Assembly: GCF_001543145.1 (NCBI RefSeq)
Contig: NZ_CP014160.1
Span: 1,736,001-1,800,000, forward strand
Source of the DNA: Aerococcus sanguinicola
GTDB lineage: Bacteria; Bacillota; Bacilli; Lactobacillales; Aerococcaceae
Direction of reading: 5' to 3'
DNA length: 64,000 nt
The translations under genes and the position numbers were made by a program. The notes under the pieces are model-generated. The model was not told the DNA's origin and made no database searches. It worked only from the letters and a program-made list of their open reading frames with translations. Position 1 is the first letter of the stretch; every line of letters begins with the position of its first letter. Shown here piece by piece: positions 7,926 through 16,230 of this stretch.

Positions 7926-8813
7926 TTAGACATTTTCATTGAATTTTTCTTCACGGGCTTGGAGCATGGCCATGGAAGTATTGAATTGAGATTCAGGTTG
8001 GCTAATGCCTGCCCGGTCTAAGGCTTCAGTGAGTTTGCTATAGTACTTGCCCTCGACATCTAGCTGCATACCATTAACCGCAAAGAGACGGACCCGGTAA
8101 ATCAGGTTGAAGCGGTTGCTATCGCGGAAGACTCCCAGATAGATGGGATCTTGGGCGAGCAAGGGATTCGGCTGCTCTTCTTGCATACAAGCCTTGAGCA
8201 CTGCTTCAATTTGGTCAGCATCCGAATCGGGATAAATTCTCAAGTCGATATCGCAGCGGATAGGGTAGCGAGACCGGTTGGTGACATCCGTAATATTACG
8301 GTTGGAAATAAAGTGTAGGTCCCCGTTAAAGTCCTTAATGACTGTGGTCCGGATGCCTAGCTTAGAAATTTCGCCTTCATAATCATTGATGAGAACCGTA
8401 TCGCCCACATCAAATTGGTGTTCTAAGAGGATAAAGAAGCCGTTAACAATATCATTAACTAGACCTTGAGCCCCAATACCAATCGCCACACTGGCAATCC
8501 CGGCACCAGCCATCAGTGTAGCGACTGGAACGCCCAAGATCGCTAAGACAGAGTAGATGACGAGGAAGTAATAGGTATACTGGATAAAATTTTGGATCAA
8601 GGTACGCAAGGTTTGTTGACGGGCTGGATTCTTCTCAAAACGTTCAGCCTTGTCGTAATAAAAATCAACCGAGCGAGTCAACAAGCGGCGGACGATCGAG
8701 AGAATTAAGACAGTGATAACAATTTGAATGATATTACCCAACCAAGAGCTAATGACTTGGTCCCATTCAATTTTAGAAAAATAATTAGTAAAAAAAGTTT
8801 GGATTTGTGACAT
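7926..8813 (-). CDS. Small-conductance mechanosensitive channel (MscS family)
   Basis: 295 residues. Hydrophobic helices lie at about 25-42, 75-95 and 98-118; the last is the Gly/Ala-rich pore helix (AGAGIASVAIGIGAQGLVND). A beta-domain typical of MscS follows (FDVGDTVLINDYEGEISKLGIRTTVI). Opens under membrane tension to release solutes in hypo-osmotic shock. Closest in size and layout to the YkuT-like subgroup. The SD AGGAGGAAG precedes the ATG. Transcribed alone, with a terminator directly downstream. Confidence 0.93.
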   Translation of the reverse strand: MSQIQTFFTNYFSKIEWDQVISSWLGNIIQIVITVLILSIVRRLLTRSVDFYYDKAERFEKNPARQQTLRTLIQNFIQYTYYFLVIYSVLAILGVPVATLMAGAGIASVAIGIGAQGLVNDIVNGFFILLEHQFDVGDTVLINDYEGEISKLGIRTTVIKDFNGDLHFISNRNITDVTNRSRYPIRCDIDLRIYPDSDADQIEAVLKACMQEEQPNPLLAQDPIYLGVFRDSNRFNLIYRVRLFAVNGMQLDVEGKYYSKLTEALDRAGISQPESQFNTSMAMLQAREEKFNENV

Positions 8814-8922
8814 GGCTTCCTCCTAGTTTCTTTTAAGTATTCTAATTTTAAGGAGAAAGCATGAAAAAGTAAAGTTTTCTGATTGGCTTGCCGCTTTTGC
8901 TAAAGGAAAAAAGATTTATTTT

Positions 8923-8951
8923 TTGTATTCTCTAAAGAAAAATGGTATGAT
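8923..8951 (+). promoter_or_regulatory. Promoter of the DUF948/YtxH operon
   Basis: -35 TTGTAT at 8923-8928, a 17-base spacer and -10 TATGAT at 8946-8951, with the extended element TGG just before. It lies 75 bases upstream of the chosen DUF948 start. Confidence 0.62.
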
Positions 8952-9025
8952 TATCCTATGAAAATGGGAAGCAATGACTATAAATCTGAAGAGCTTACCC
9001 GATAATATAAGGGGTGATGTGCAAG

Positions 9026-9535
9026 ATGACATGGGGCGGAGCTGCAGCCTTAATTGCTGCCATAGCTTTTGCAGTCTTGGTTGTTTTTTTGGTTCTTTTA
9101 GTGAGAGAACTTACAACGACCATTAAGAATGTGAGTCAGACAGTTGAAGAAGTTAATGATACCTTGGCTGTTTTGCGGCGTGATGTCGATGACTTATCTA
9201 TTGAAGCACAGGGACTTTTGAATAAGACTAATGTGCTGATGGATGATGTCAATGGTAAGGTGAGCACCGTGGATCCACTATTTAAGGCAATCGGTGACCT
9301 CGGCGTATCAGTTTCTGACGTCAATGATGCAACTCGGGATCTGGTAGTCAGCATCCGACAAAAAGACCAAAAAGCTCAGGATAAGTCGGCTAGCCAAATT
9401 AATAGCCAACTTTCTGCAGGGACAGCTAAAGAAAAGTCAGGCGCTGTTGAAAAACTCGGTCAGACCGCTAAGCGGCTCAAGCAAAAGCGCTATATACGTA
9501 AGGTAAAAGAAGCATCAGAAAGTAAAGCATTTTAA
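9026..9535 (+). CDS. DUF948 domain-containing membrane-anchored protein
   Basis: 169 residues from the ATG at 9026. In-frame GTG and ATG codons at 9014 and 9017 overlap the SD AAGGGG, so 9026 is preferred. One N-terminal transmembrane helix (about 3-26) is followed by amphipathic coiled-coil segments with many Val/Asp/Asn heptads (VEEVNDTLAVL, VLMDDVNGKVSTVDPL), the pattern of DUF948. A basic Lys-rich tail ends the protein. Often found next to YtxH-type general stress proteins, as here. Precise function unknown. Confidence 0.8.
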   Translation: MTWGGAAALIAAIAFAVLVVFLVLLVRELTTTIKNVSQTVEEVNDTLAVLRRDVDDLSIEAQGLLNKTNVLMDDVNGKVSTVDPLFKAIGDLGVSVSDVNDATRDLVVSIRQKDQKAQDKSASQINSQLSAGTAKEKSGAVEKLGQTAKRLKQKRYIRKVKEASESKAF

Positions 9536-9555
9536 GAGTTAAAGGAGTTATTATC

Positions 9556-10119
9556 ATGAGTAAAAATAATTTAGGATCATTCTTATTAGGCGCCTTCGTG
9601 GGAGGGACTGCAGCAGCAGTGACAGCCTTACTATTTGCACCTAAGTCTGGTGAAGAATTACGCCAAGATATCAACGAACAAGCTCGTCAAGCTCGCGATA
9701 CAGCCCGCGATTACAAAGATTTAGCCTTAGAAAAAGGGGCTGCAATCTATGATACCGCTTATGTTGCTGCTGATGATATCCGCATTAACTTAAAAGAATC
9801 TGCAAGCAACATTAAGTCGCAATTAGCTGAAACAGGCGAAGAAGTTAATCAACAGTACCAAGCTGCTAAGCACGATATCGCCGAGGCTTACAACGAAGCA
9901 TCTGATTCTGTTAAAGAAAGCGCAGAAGAGGGTAAGGAAGCAGCAAAAGCTGCTGGTAAAGAAATCAAGGATGAAGCGAAAGCAGCCGGTGAAGAAGTCA
10001 AGGCAGAAGGCAAGGCAGCTAAAGACCAAGCCGAAGCTGATGCTAAAGCAGCTAAGGATGTCGCAAAAGAAGAAGCCAAAGATGCTAAAGACCAAGCTGA
10101 AGCTAAGGCTAAAGCTTAA
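9556..10119 (+). CDS. YtxH domain general stress protein with Lys/Ala/Glu repeats
   Basis: 187 residues. The N-terminus has a Gly/Ala-rich hydrophobic helix (GSFLLGAFVGGTAAAVTALLFAPKSGEELR) diagnostic of YtxH. From about residue 100 the chain becomes a low-complexity helix with repeated 11-residue-like units of the kind AKAAGKEIKDE, EVKAEGKAAKDQ and AKDVAKEEAKD, similar in composition to LEA desiccation proteins. Probably a membrane-anchored stress or envelope protein. Lies 20 bases after the DUF948 gene with its own SD AAAGGAG, and ends 21 bases before repeat copy 1, which supplies the terminator. Confidence 0.82.
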   Translation: MSKNNLGSFLLGAFVGGTAAAVTALLFAPKSGEELRQDINEQARQARDTARDYKDLALEKGAAIYDTAYVAADDIRINLKESASNIKSQLAETGEEVNQQYQAAKHDIAEAYNEASDSVKESAEEGKEAAKAAGKEIKDEAKAAGEEVKAEGKAAKDQAEADAKAAKDVAKEEAKDAKDQAEAKAKA

Positions 10120-10140
10120 ATCAAGAAAAAATGAGAAAAA

Positions 10141-10239
10141 GGAGGCTGGGACAAAAGTTCCAGCTTCTTTTTTTAAAAAAACAAACTTTTTAAAAACGTG
10201 TTCCAAAAGTCAGTCCTGATCGATTTTTGTCACACGCTC
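10141..10239 (+). repeat. Dispersed terminator-hairpin repeat, copy 1 (internally deleted)
   Basis: Begins with the terminator stem GGAGGCTGG...CCAGCTTC plus a T-run (10141-10174), then the AAAAACGTGTTCCAAAAGTC block, and ends GATTTTTGTCACACGCTC. The central palindromic arm present in copies 2, 3 and 5 is missing, leaving only the outer stem. Lies directly 3' of the ytxH-like gene in the same orientation. Confidence 0.82.
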
Positions 10240-10346
10240 ATTATGTAAAATTTTCATTAATAAATGTAAAAAAATTCAAATTTTAAGAAATTATGTATTG
10301 TATTTATCCGCACTTAGTGTCAAAATAGTACTTGTGCTTATTTTAG

Positions 10347-10360
10347 TGAAAACGCTATAA
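10347..10360 (+). promoter_or_regulatory. cre-like site upstream of ccpA (distal)
   Basis: TGAAAACGCTATAA matches the CcpA operator consensus TGWAARCGYTWNCW at 13 of 14 positions. Lies 62 bases upstream of the ccpA -35. Confidence 0.6.
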
Positions 10361-10399
10361 CTCATTTGAAAAAGAGATGAAAGCTTATAAGAATCTTAT

Positions 10400-10413
10400 A
10401 GTAAACGCTTGCA
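10400..10413 (+). promoter_or_regulatory. cre-like site overlapping the ccpA -35
   Basis: AGTAAACGCTTGCA matches TGWAARCGYTWNCW at 13 of 14 positions and overlaps the TTGCAT -35 hexamer, which suggests negative autoregulation. Confidence 0.6.
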
Positions 10414-10437
10414 TTTCTTTGAAGACTTGCTTATACT
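10409..10437 (+). promoter_or_regulatory. ccpA promoter
   Basis: -35 TTGCAT (10409-10414), a 17-base spacer and -10 TATACT (10432-10437), 39 bases before the ATG. Confidence 0.68.
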
Positions 10438-10475
10438 TACTGTGACTACATGTGGAAAAATCGAGGAGGGAAAGC

Positions 10476-11486
10476 ATGAACAAACAAACTGTAACAATCT
10501 ATGATGTTGCTCGTGAAGCAGAAGTCTCCATGGCAACGGTATCGCGTGTGGTTAATGGCAATACCAATGTCAAACCATCCACACGTGAGAAAGTTATGAA
10601 GGTCATTGAAAAATTAGACTACCGTCCAAATGCTGTGGCAAGGGGACTAGCAAGCCGGCGGACCACCACGGTTGGGGTTATTATTCCCGATATTACGAAC
10701 CTGTATTTTTCAAGCTTTGCGTTAGGTATTGACGATATCGCCGCTATGTATGACTATAGTATCATCATGGCCAATGCTGACCAAGGCCGGGAAGAAAAAG
10801 TGGTAACGGATATCCTATCCCGCCAAGTGGATGGCTTGGTTTATTTAGGCCACACGATGACTGATAAGATCCGCCATGAAGTTGAACGGACTCGGACACC
10901 GATTGTTTTGGCTGGCATGATTGATCCTGAAGGCAAAATGCCTTCTGTCCATATTGATTATGAATCAGCTGTAGCAGAGGCTGTTTCTCGCCTCTTCGAC
11001 CAGGGGATTGAGGATGTAGCCTTTATCTCCGCTCCTGAGTATCAAGTCGATGATGAACTCGGCCGCTTTAATGGCTATAAGAAGGCCTTGGCTAGCCACA
11101 ACAAGGACTTGGATTCGGCCTTGTGCTTAACGGCTGAAAACTCCCGCTACCGGGCAGCTGAAGAGGTTGGCCAAGAGCTGATCGATTCCAAGGCTCAAGC
11201 TGCTATGATTATTGGGGATGAATTAGCAGCTGGAGTCAGCAACTATGTTCAAGACAAGGGACTCAAGGTGCCAGAAGATATTTCGATTGTCTCATCCAAT
11301 AACTCTATCATCACAGAAATTGTCCGCCCCCAACTTACAACCATTGCGCCTCCACTTTATGATATTGGAGCAGTTGCCATGCGAATACTAACCAAGTTAA
11401 TGGGTGATAAGTCAGTTGAAGAAGAAGTAATTGAAAACAAAAACATTCTGCCTTATAAGATTATCGTTCGCGATTCTACCAAATAG
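10476..11486 (+). CDS. ccpA: Catabolite control protein A
   Basis: 336 residues from ATG 10476, which has the SD GAGGAGGG at 10463-10470; an upstream in-frame ATG at 10452 has no SD and is not favoured. LacI-family helix-turn-helix at residues 1-60 (TIYDVAREAEVSMATVSRVVNG, then the hinge YRPNAVARGLASRRT) and a periplasmic-binding-type core to residue 330. The N-terminal sequence and length fit CcpA, the HPr-Ser-P-dependent regulator of carbon catabolite control in Firmicutes, better than sugar-specific LacI members. No sugar operon is adjacent. Two cre-like sites upstream indicate autoregulation. Ends at a bidirectional terminator shared with the PBP gene. Confidence 0.93.
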   Translation: MNKQTVTIYDVAREAEVSMATVSRVVNGNTNVKPSTREKVMKVIEKLDYRPNAVARGLASRRTTTVGVIIPDITNLYFSSFALGIDDIAAMYDYSIIMANADQGREEKVVTDILSRQVDGLVYLGHTMTDKIRHEVERTRTPIVLAGMIDPEGKMPSVHIDYESAVAEAVSRLFDQGIEDVAFISAPEYQVDDELGRFNGYKKALASHNKDLDSALCLTAENSRYRAAEEVGQELIDSKAQAAMIIGDELAAGVSNYVQDKGLKVPEDISIVSSNNSIITEIVRPQLTTIAPPLYDIGAVAMRILTKLMGDKSVEEEVIENKNILPYKIIVRDSTK

Positions 11487-11520
11487 CTAAAACTAGCTTT
11501 ATTTCTTAGTCATGCAGAAT

Positions 11521-11564
11521 AAAAAAGCCCTCAAAGCTTTCTCAGGAAAAGCTTGAGGGCTTTA
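11521..11564. terminator. Bidirectional terminator between ccpA and the PBP gene
   Basis: AAAGCCCTCAAAGCTTT and AAAAGCTTGAGGGCTTT pair over about 16 bases around a short loop, with A and T runs outside. Confidence 0.88.
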
Positions 11565-11577
11565 TTTATGGACTTAA

Positions 11578-14082
11578 TTAGGCGGCTTCACTTGCATTAG
11601 ACCGGTCGCTTGAGGCTTGGTCTTCCTTTTCTTTAATGCCTTTAATGGCATTGAATGGTCGATTAAAAGCTCTCTCCAAGCGTCGCCGGTAGCTTTGGAG
11701 GATGGAACGAAAGCGCTGGTTAGTCGCATCTGAATCTTTAATCCGGTAGTCTTCTAGCTCAAAGGCTAGCTCATCCAGCTCAGCCCCGATGGCATAGTTA
11801 AAGCTAGCATTAGGCAGGGGCATATTTTGGGGGAAGAGCTCTGTTTTCTTTGCCTCTTCAGCTGGGATATGATAGCGGCTTTGGTAGGGACCAGGGAAGT
11901 CTCCAGCGGCTTGACCGGTTTTCTCTACGATAGAGAATTCACGGACACTATCCGGTCGGTCAAAGTGCTGACCAGCGCCAAGAAGCTGAGCGTTATTAGC
12001 ATAGAGGGTATTCATAGCTGACAGCCAGTACTTGGCATGGCGGTCTGAGGGACGGCCAAAAGCTTGGTTATCATCCGCCTGGTCGAGACTCTGTTGGATG
12101 CTTGGATTGTCGTAGCCGATCCAGGAGGCGAGGCTGACTGCAGGAGTGCTACCAACAACCCAGCTATCAATATAGCCTTCGGAGGTGCCTGTTTTAACTA
12201 GCCAGTCTAAGTCTGCCGGTAAGGCTTCCTGGTGGTCTTGCCAGAGGCCTTCTATTTTAACCGACTTCAGCATATCAGCCAGTATATAGGCCACATCTGA
12301 GTTAAAGGCCCGCTTATTTTCTGACTGGGCTTGGTAGTAAAGCTTGCCATGCCGGTCGCGGATACTTTGGATGAGGTGAGGCTTGTGGTAGATCCCACCA
12401 TTGGCAATGGCGGCGTAGGCAGCAGCCATTTCGGCAACTGTTGGTCCAGTTTGCGTGCCACCTAAGCTGAGTGCCAGGTTCTGGTATTCATGGTCGCCAA
12501 TGGCTTGTCCCAAGCCCAGGTTGTCCATATAGGATTTGAGGTCAGCTCCTTCTTGGACTAGTGTTTGGTAGAGGTGGACGGTTGGGTTATTGAGGGACTG
12601 GGCTAGGGCTTGTCGGGCAGTGACAATTTGGTTAGAGATGGTCTGGCCATAGTTACTCGGCTCATAGTAAGAGCCATCTTCCTCTTGGGTCCGGATATAG
12701 TTATCAGCAAGACGCGTTGCGGGACTAATCAATCCCTCTTGGAGGGCGGGCCCATAAGTAAGTAGGGGCTTGATGGTCGAACCTGGCGACCGACGTGTGG
12801 AGAAAGCATGGTCCGTTTGCTGTTTGCTGTAGTCAACCCCTGCCGTAAAGGCTAAGATCGCCCCTGTATGATTATCGATGAGGACCGCCCCATTCTGGAC
12901 GATATCGCCTTGGCGGGGGCTTCCCAATCGGCCTGCATTTTGCTGGAGTTTAGCCTCCAAGGTCTGGTGGAGGTCCAATTGAACCGTGCTTTGAATCTCA
13001 AGACCGCGATTTTTAAAAGCTTGCTCAGCTTCATCATAATAATTGGCCAAGCGTTCAGGTTGCTTTTTGACAGCTTCCCAATCCTCTCCTCGGGCTTCAG
13101 CTAGACTCTGGGTGAGGATGAACAAGCTCTCGCGCTTGAGGGCTTGGAAGAGGAAGCTGTTGGGGTCCTGACTTTCAGGGGCTTTTTCTTCGCTTGGGAT
13201 AAAGTCTTGGCGGATATCATAAGTCTTAGCGGCTTGAAATTCTTCCTCTGAAATGACTTCTTCAATCCGCATCCGCTCCAGGACTTCCGTCATCCGGTCA
13301 ATGCCTAGTTTCATTTGTTCTTCGGGCTTAAATTTGCCATTTTGCTGGTAGGGGGTGTAGCTGTAGGGATTCTGTGCTAGCCCGACGAGAAAGGCAGCTT
13401 GGGGGATGTTCACGTCAGCTGCTTTTTTTCCAAAAAGCCCCTGGCTAGCAGCCTCAATACCTGCAACATTCTCTCCTCTCGCATTCCGGCCGAAGGAAGA
13501 GAAGTTGAGATAGGCTTCAAGGATTTGTTCTTTAGTGAAAAACTTTTCCAAACGGATGGCGAGCAGTAGTTCCTTTGCCTTACGGGCCAAACTGACCTCA
13601 TTAGTCAACAGCGTTTGCTTGATTAACTGCTGGCTGAGGGTTGATCCGCCTGAGGGGTTGCCGATACCAAAGAGATAAGAAGCCGCTGCTCGGATGATCG
13701 CGCTAGGTACGAAGCCAGGGTGGTCGAAGAAATGTTCATCCTCGGTTGCCACTAGGCCATTAACAATGAGGGGGTTAACCTGGTCGAGGGGAATATTCTC
13801 GCGTCGAATATCTGGCTGGACCTGGGCAATGACCTGGCCGTCCTGGCTAAGTAATTGTGAGGGTTCTTCTGTATTCACCATGGCCTGGGCCATCTCTTGC
13901 CGGCTCGGAATGGGGGCATCTTCCGTCAGACCAAGCAGGTAACCTAGTCCCAGGCCTAGGATGAGGGCAGCAAAGGCACAAAATAAGGCCAGGCAGGCTT
14001 TAAGAGCTTGGCCAGTTAGAGCGAGCAGACGGCTCAAATGACTAAGAAAAGAAAGAATTTTATTTTGAGAAGAATTTGGCAT
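11578..14082 (-). CDS. Class A penicillin-binding protein (transglycosylase/transpeptidase)
   Basis: 834 residues. Transmembrane anchor at about 22-52 after a short cytoplasmic tail. The GT51 transglycosylase domain (about 75-260) shows the catalytic TEDEHFFDHPG, GGSTLSQQL and the RKAKELLLAIRLEKFFTKEQILEAYLN stretch. The transpeptidase domain carries SPGSTIKP (active Ser near 435), SLNN as the SxN motif, and KTGTS near 630. Polymerises and cross-links peptidoglycan outside the membrane. Layout fits the PBP2a/PbpA-type class A enzymes of Lactobacillales; the exact paralogue is not assigned. The last 90 residues are a charged tail. Divergent from the lipid kinase gene. Confidence 0.94.
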   Translation of the reverse strand: MPNSSQNKILSFLSHLSRLLALTGQALKACLALFCAFAALILGLGLGYLLGLTEDAPIPSRQEMAQAMVNTEEPSQLLSQDGQVIAQVQPDIRRENIPLDQVNPLIVNGLVATEDEHFFDHPGFVPSAIIRAAASYLFGIGNPSGGSTLSQQLIKQTLLTNEVSLARKAKELLLAIRLEKFFTKEQILEAYLNFSSFGRNARGENVAGIEAASQGLFGKKAADVNIPQAAFLVGLAQNPYSYTPYQQNGKFKPEEQMKLGIDRMTEVLERMRIEEVISEEEFQAAKTYDIRQDFIPSEEKAPESQDPNSFLFQALKRESLFILTQSLAEARGEDWEAVKKQPERLANYYDEAEQAFKNRGLEIQSTVQLDLHQTLEAKLQQNAGRLGSPRQGDIVQNGAVLIDNHTGAILAFTAGVDYSKQQTDHAFSTRRSPGSTIKPLLTYGPALQEGLISPATRLADNYIRTQEEDGSYYEPSNYGQTISNQIVTARQALAQSLNNPTVHLYQTLVQEGADLKSYMDNLGLGQAIGDHEYQNLALSLGGTQTGPTVAEMAAAYAAIANGGIYHKPHLIQSIRDRHGKLYYQAQSENKRAFNSDVAYILADMLKSVKIEGLWQDHQEALPADLDWLVKTGTSEGYIDSWVVGSTPAVSLASWIGYDNPSIQQSLDQADDNQAFGRPSDRHAKYWLSAMNTLYANNAQLLGAGQHFDRPDSVREFSIVEKTGQAAGDFPGPYQSRYHIPAEEAKKTELFPQNMPLPNASFNYAIGAELDELAFELEDYRIKDSDATNQRFRSILQSYRRRLERAFNRPFNAIKGIKEKEDQASSDRSNASEAA

Positions 14083-14110
14083 AAGTCACCTCCGTGGACT
14101 GATTTTCTTT

Positions 14111-14119
14111 ATTATAACA
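14111..14119 (-). promoter_or_regulatory. Possible extended -10 for the PBP gene
   Basis: On the minus strand TGTTATAAT (14119-14111) matches an extended -10, about 30 bases before the PBP ATG. No clear -35 was found. Confidence 0.42.
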
Positions 14120-14197
14120 AAAGACGGCAAGAAGAGGGGCTTTAGCTAGGCTATAACTTAAGATTTCTAGTATAATAAGCCTAAAGGAGGACGGCCC

Positions 14198-15094
14198 ATG
14201 GAAAACTGTTTACTCATTATCAATCCTGTCGCTGGTAACGGCTTGGGACGTGCAGTCGCTCCCGAATTAGACTGGACTTTGGCCAAAAGTTTTGCGCATA
14301 CTCATTTGGTTTTTACCCGAGGAGTGGGTGATATGGCGCGCATTATTGGCCACTACCACGACCAGGTGGATGCTATTTTTGTGGCAGGGGGTGATGGCAC
14401 CCTTAATGAGGCGGTGAATGCACTGGCCCCTTATCACTTTGATCGACCCTTGGGCTATATGCCTCTAGGAACGGTGAATGATATTGGTCGGGTTTTGAAA
14501 ATTTCCCAACAACCCAAGGAGGCGCTCAGGCAGCTTTCCCGCCTACGAACTTGCTCTGTCGATCTGGGGCGGATTAATGACCAATACTTTATGAATGTTG
14601 TTGCTGTGGGACAGATTCCTGAAGCCGTTAAAGAAACCAAGGCAGAAGCCAAGAAGCGCCTAGGTAAGTTGGCCTATGTGGCAGACGGCGTTCAAGCCTT
14701 CTTCCAATCCAATGCCCAGACTTATGAGATCATCACGGATGGCGACCACCATATCGTTGAGACTGAACTTATCTTGATCTGCTTAACGAACTCAGTAGGC
14801 GGGATCGAACATATGGTTGAGCGCGCTCGGATTGATGATGGCTGGGCCCACCTACTCTTTCTCAAGAACCGGCACAGTATTGAATTTGTTCCTGAGCTCC
14901 TTCAGAGTGCTCTTCAAGGGGATATTTCTGCTTCTAAGTTTGTCCAGTACAGACGGGCTAAGCATATCCAATTAAAGGCCCTAGATCGGCCAATGACTTC
15001 CAATGTCGACGGAGATGCCGGGCCCAAGCTGCCTGTTCAAGTTGAGGTCCTAGCAGGCCAGCTCGAGCTGTTCGTGCCTGACTTAAGAACTTAA
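14198..15094 (+). CDS. Diacylglycerol/lipid kinase family protein
   Basis: 298 residues. The DAGK catalytic domain shows LLIINPVAGNGLG at the N-terminus, the nucleotide-binding AVFVAGGDGTLNEAVNAL-like motif (FVAGGDGTLNE near residues 65-75), and GYMPLGTVNDIGRVL. The C-terminal beta-domain ends with the SNVDGDAGPKLP motif seen in DgkB/YegS relatives. Likely phosphorylates diacylglycerol released by lipoteichoic acid synthesis, or a related lipid; the substrate is inferred from family only. The SD AAAGGAGG precedes the ATG. Divergent from the PBP gene, with about 75 bases before yebC. Confidence 0.9.
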   Translation: MENCLLIINPVAGNGLGRAVAPELDWTLAKSFAHTHLVFTRGVGDMARIIGHYHDQVDAIFVAGGDGTLNEAVNALAPYHFDRPLGYMPLGTVNDIGRVLKISQQPKEALRQLSRLRTCSVDLGRINDQYFMNVVAVGQIPEAVKETKAEAKKRLGKLAYVADGVQAFFQSNAQTYEIITDGDHHIVETELILICLTNSVGGIEHMVERARIDDGWAHLLFLKNRHSIEFVPELLQSALQGDISASKFVQYRRAKHIQLKALDRPMTSNVDGDAGPKLPVQVEVLAGQLELFVPDLRT

Positions 15095-15095
15095 G

Positions 15096-15124
15096 TTGCG
15101 TAAAGCCCTAAAATTTGCTATTAT
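15096..15124 (+). promoter_or_regulatory. yebC promoter
   Basis: -35 TTGCGT (15096-15101), a 17-base spacer, -10 TATTAT (15119-15124) preceded by TGC (extended form). About 45 bases before the GTG start. Confidence 0.55.
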
Positions 15125-15168
15125 TGATACGTTAATTTGAAAATTACTTTAGGAAAGAAGGGGCTTTT

Positions 15169-15903
15169 GTGTCAGGACATAATAAATGGAGTAAAATTAA
15201 AAACACAAAGGGCGCGGAAGACGCCAAACGTGCCAAGGTTTTCCAAAAATTATCACGGGAAATCTATATGGCAGTTAAACAAGGTGGACCGGAGCCGAAC
15301 TCCAACCCCGCCTTGCGGATGGTGATGGATAAAGCTAAGTCCGCCAACATGCCAAAATCTAATATTGAGCGTGCCATTGATAAAGGTAGTAATCAAAATA
15401 GTGGTGAAGATTACGATGAAGTGACTTATGAAGGCTATGGTCCTAATGGGATTGCCGTTTATGTCGAAACTTTAACAGACAATACTAACCGTACCCTGAG
15501 CAATGTGCGGACCATCTTCAACAAGAATGGGGGCAGTTTGGGAGAATCAGGCTCTGTTGCTTTTATGTTTGACCGTAAGGGTTATATTGCCATTGAACGT
15601 GAAGGCTTAGATGTTGATGAAGATACCATGCTGATGGAAGCCTTAGAAGCAGGCGCTGAGGACCTCCAAGTTTCGGACGAAGTTTTCGAAATTTATAGTC
15701 AAGCGGAAGACTTTGGTGATGTGCGTGATGCTTTGAAAGAAGACGGTTACGAACTTGCCAGTGCCGAATTAACCATGGTCCCTAAGACACTGATTGATTT
15801 ACCAGCTGACAAGGCAGAAACTTTTGAAAATCTGATCGACAAGCTTGAAGATGATGATGACGTGCAAAACGTTTATTACACGACAGAATTACCTGAAGAC
15901 TAA
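15169..15903 (+). CDS. YebC/PmpR family (TACO1-like) protein
   Basis: 244 residues starting at GTG (SD AAGAAGGGG, 5-base spacer); no ATG gives the conserved start MSGHNKWSKIKNTKGAEDAKRAK. Three-domain fold with SREIYMAVKQGGPEPNSNPALR and NMPKSNIERAIDKG, and the acidic tail ENLIDKLEDDDDVQNVYY. Historically annotated as a DNA-binding transcriptional regulator; recent work on YebC/TACO1 homologues points to helping ribosomes through proline-rich stretches. This protein cannot be placed between those roles by sequence alone. Followed at once by repeat copy 2. Confidence 0.95.
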   Translation: MSGHNKWSKIKNTKGAEDAKRAKVFQKLSREIYMAVKQGGPEPNSNPALRMVMDKAKSANMPKSNIERAIDKGSNQNSGEDYDEVTYEGYGPNGIAVYVETLTDNTNRTLSNVRTIFNKNGGSLGESGSVAFMFDRKGYIAIEREGLDVDEDTMLMEALEAGAEDLQVSDEVFEIYSQAEDFGDVRDALKEDGYELASAELTMVPKTLIDLPADKAETFENLIDKLEDDDDVQNVYYTTELPED

Positions 15904-15923
15904 GTCAAAAATATGTGAACAAA

Positions 15924-16144
15924 GAGGCTGGGACAAAAGTTCCAGCCTCTTTTTAAAAGCAAACATTTTTCAAAAACGTGTTCCAAAAGTCAGGCATGAC
16001 ATCCACTTCACGACCTATGTCCAATCGTTTACCAACGATTTCCCATAGTTTGTGGACAGTTGCTATAGCTGTTCGAAGCGTAGCGAGTTACAGATATAGT
16101 ATGCGTTAGCTGGTTCAGGCCTGATCGACTTTTGTCACACTCTC
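15924..16144 (+). repeat. Dispersed terminator-hairpin repeat, copy 2 (with ~60 bp insertion)
   Basis: Terminator stem GAGGCTGG/CCAGCCTC with T-run (15924-15954), then AAAAACGTGTTCCAAAAGTC, GACATCCACTTCACGACCTA, and a palindromic arm CAATCGTTTACCAACGATT. The right part carries an extra ~60 bases (about 16053-16113) with its own inverted repeat TGCTATA...TATAGTA, before the usual end CAGGCCTGATCGAC...CACACTCTC. Lies 20 bases after yebC in the same orientation. Confidence 0.86.
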
Positions 16145-16230
16145 TTTCTTTAGGACCAAACTTGAGCAGGTCTTGTAAATTTGCTATTCTAGAACTAATC
16201 TTTAACGAATGAAGGGAGAGTCGCCTGGCT

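Noticed and set aside
8958-9005. 15-codon frame between the promoter and the DUF948 gene.
   Set aside because: Lies only a few bases from the predicted transcript start, no SD, no conserved features.
9823-10206. 127-residue minus-strand frame opposite the ytxH-like gene.
   Set aside because: Phe/Ser/Cys-rich antisense of a Lys/Glu/Ala-coding repeat; ends in the terminator repeat and has no SD. A composition artefact.
10452-10475. Upstream ATG extending ccpA by eight residues.
   Set aside because: No SD before it, whereas GAGGAGGG precedes ATG 10476, and the shorter form matches CcpA N-termini.
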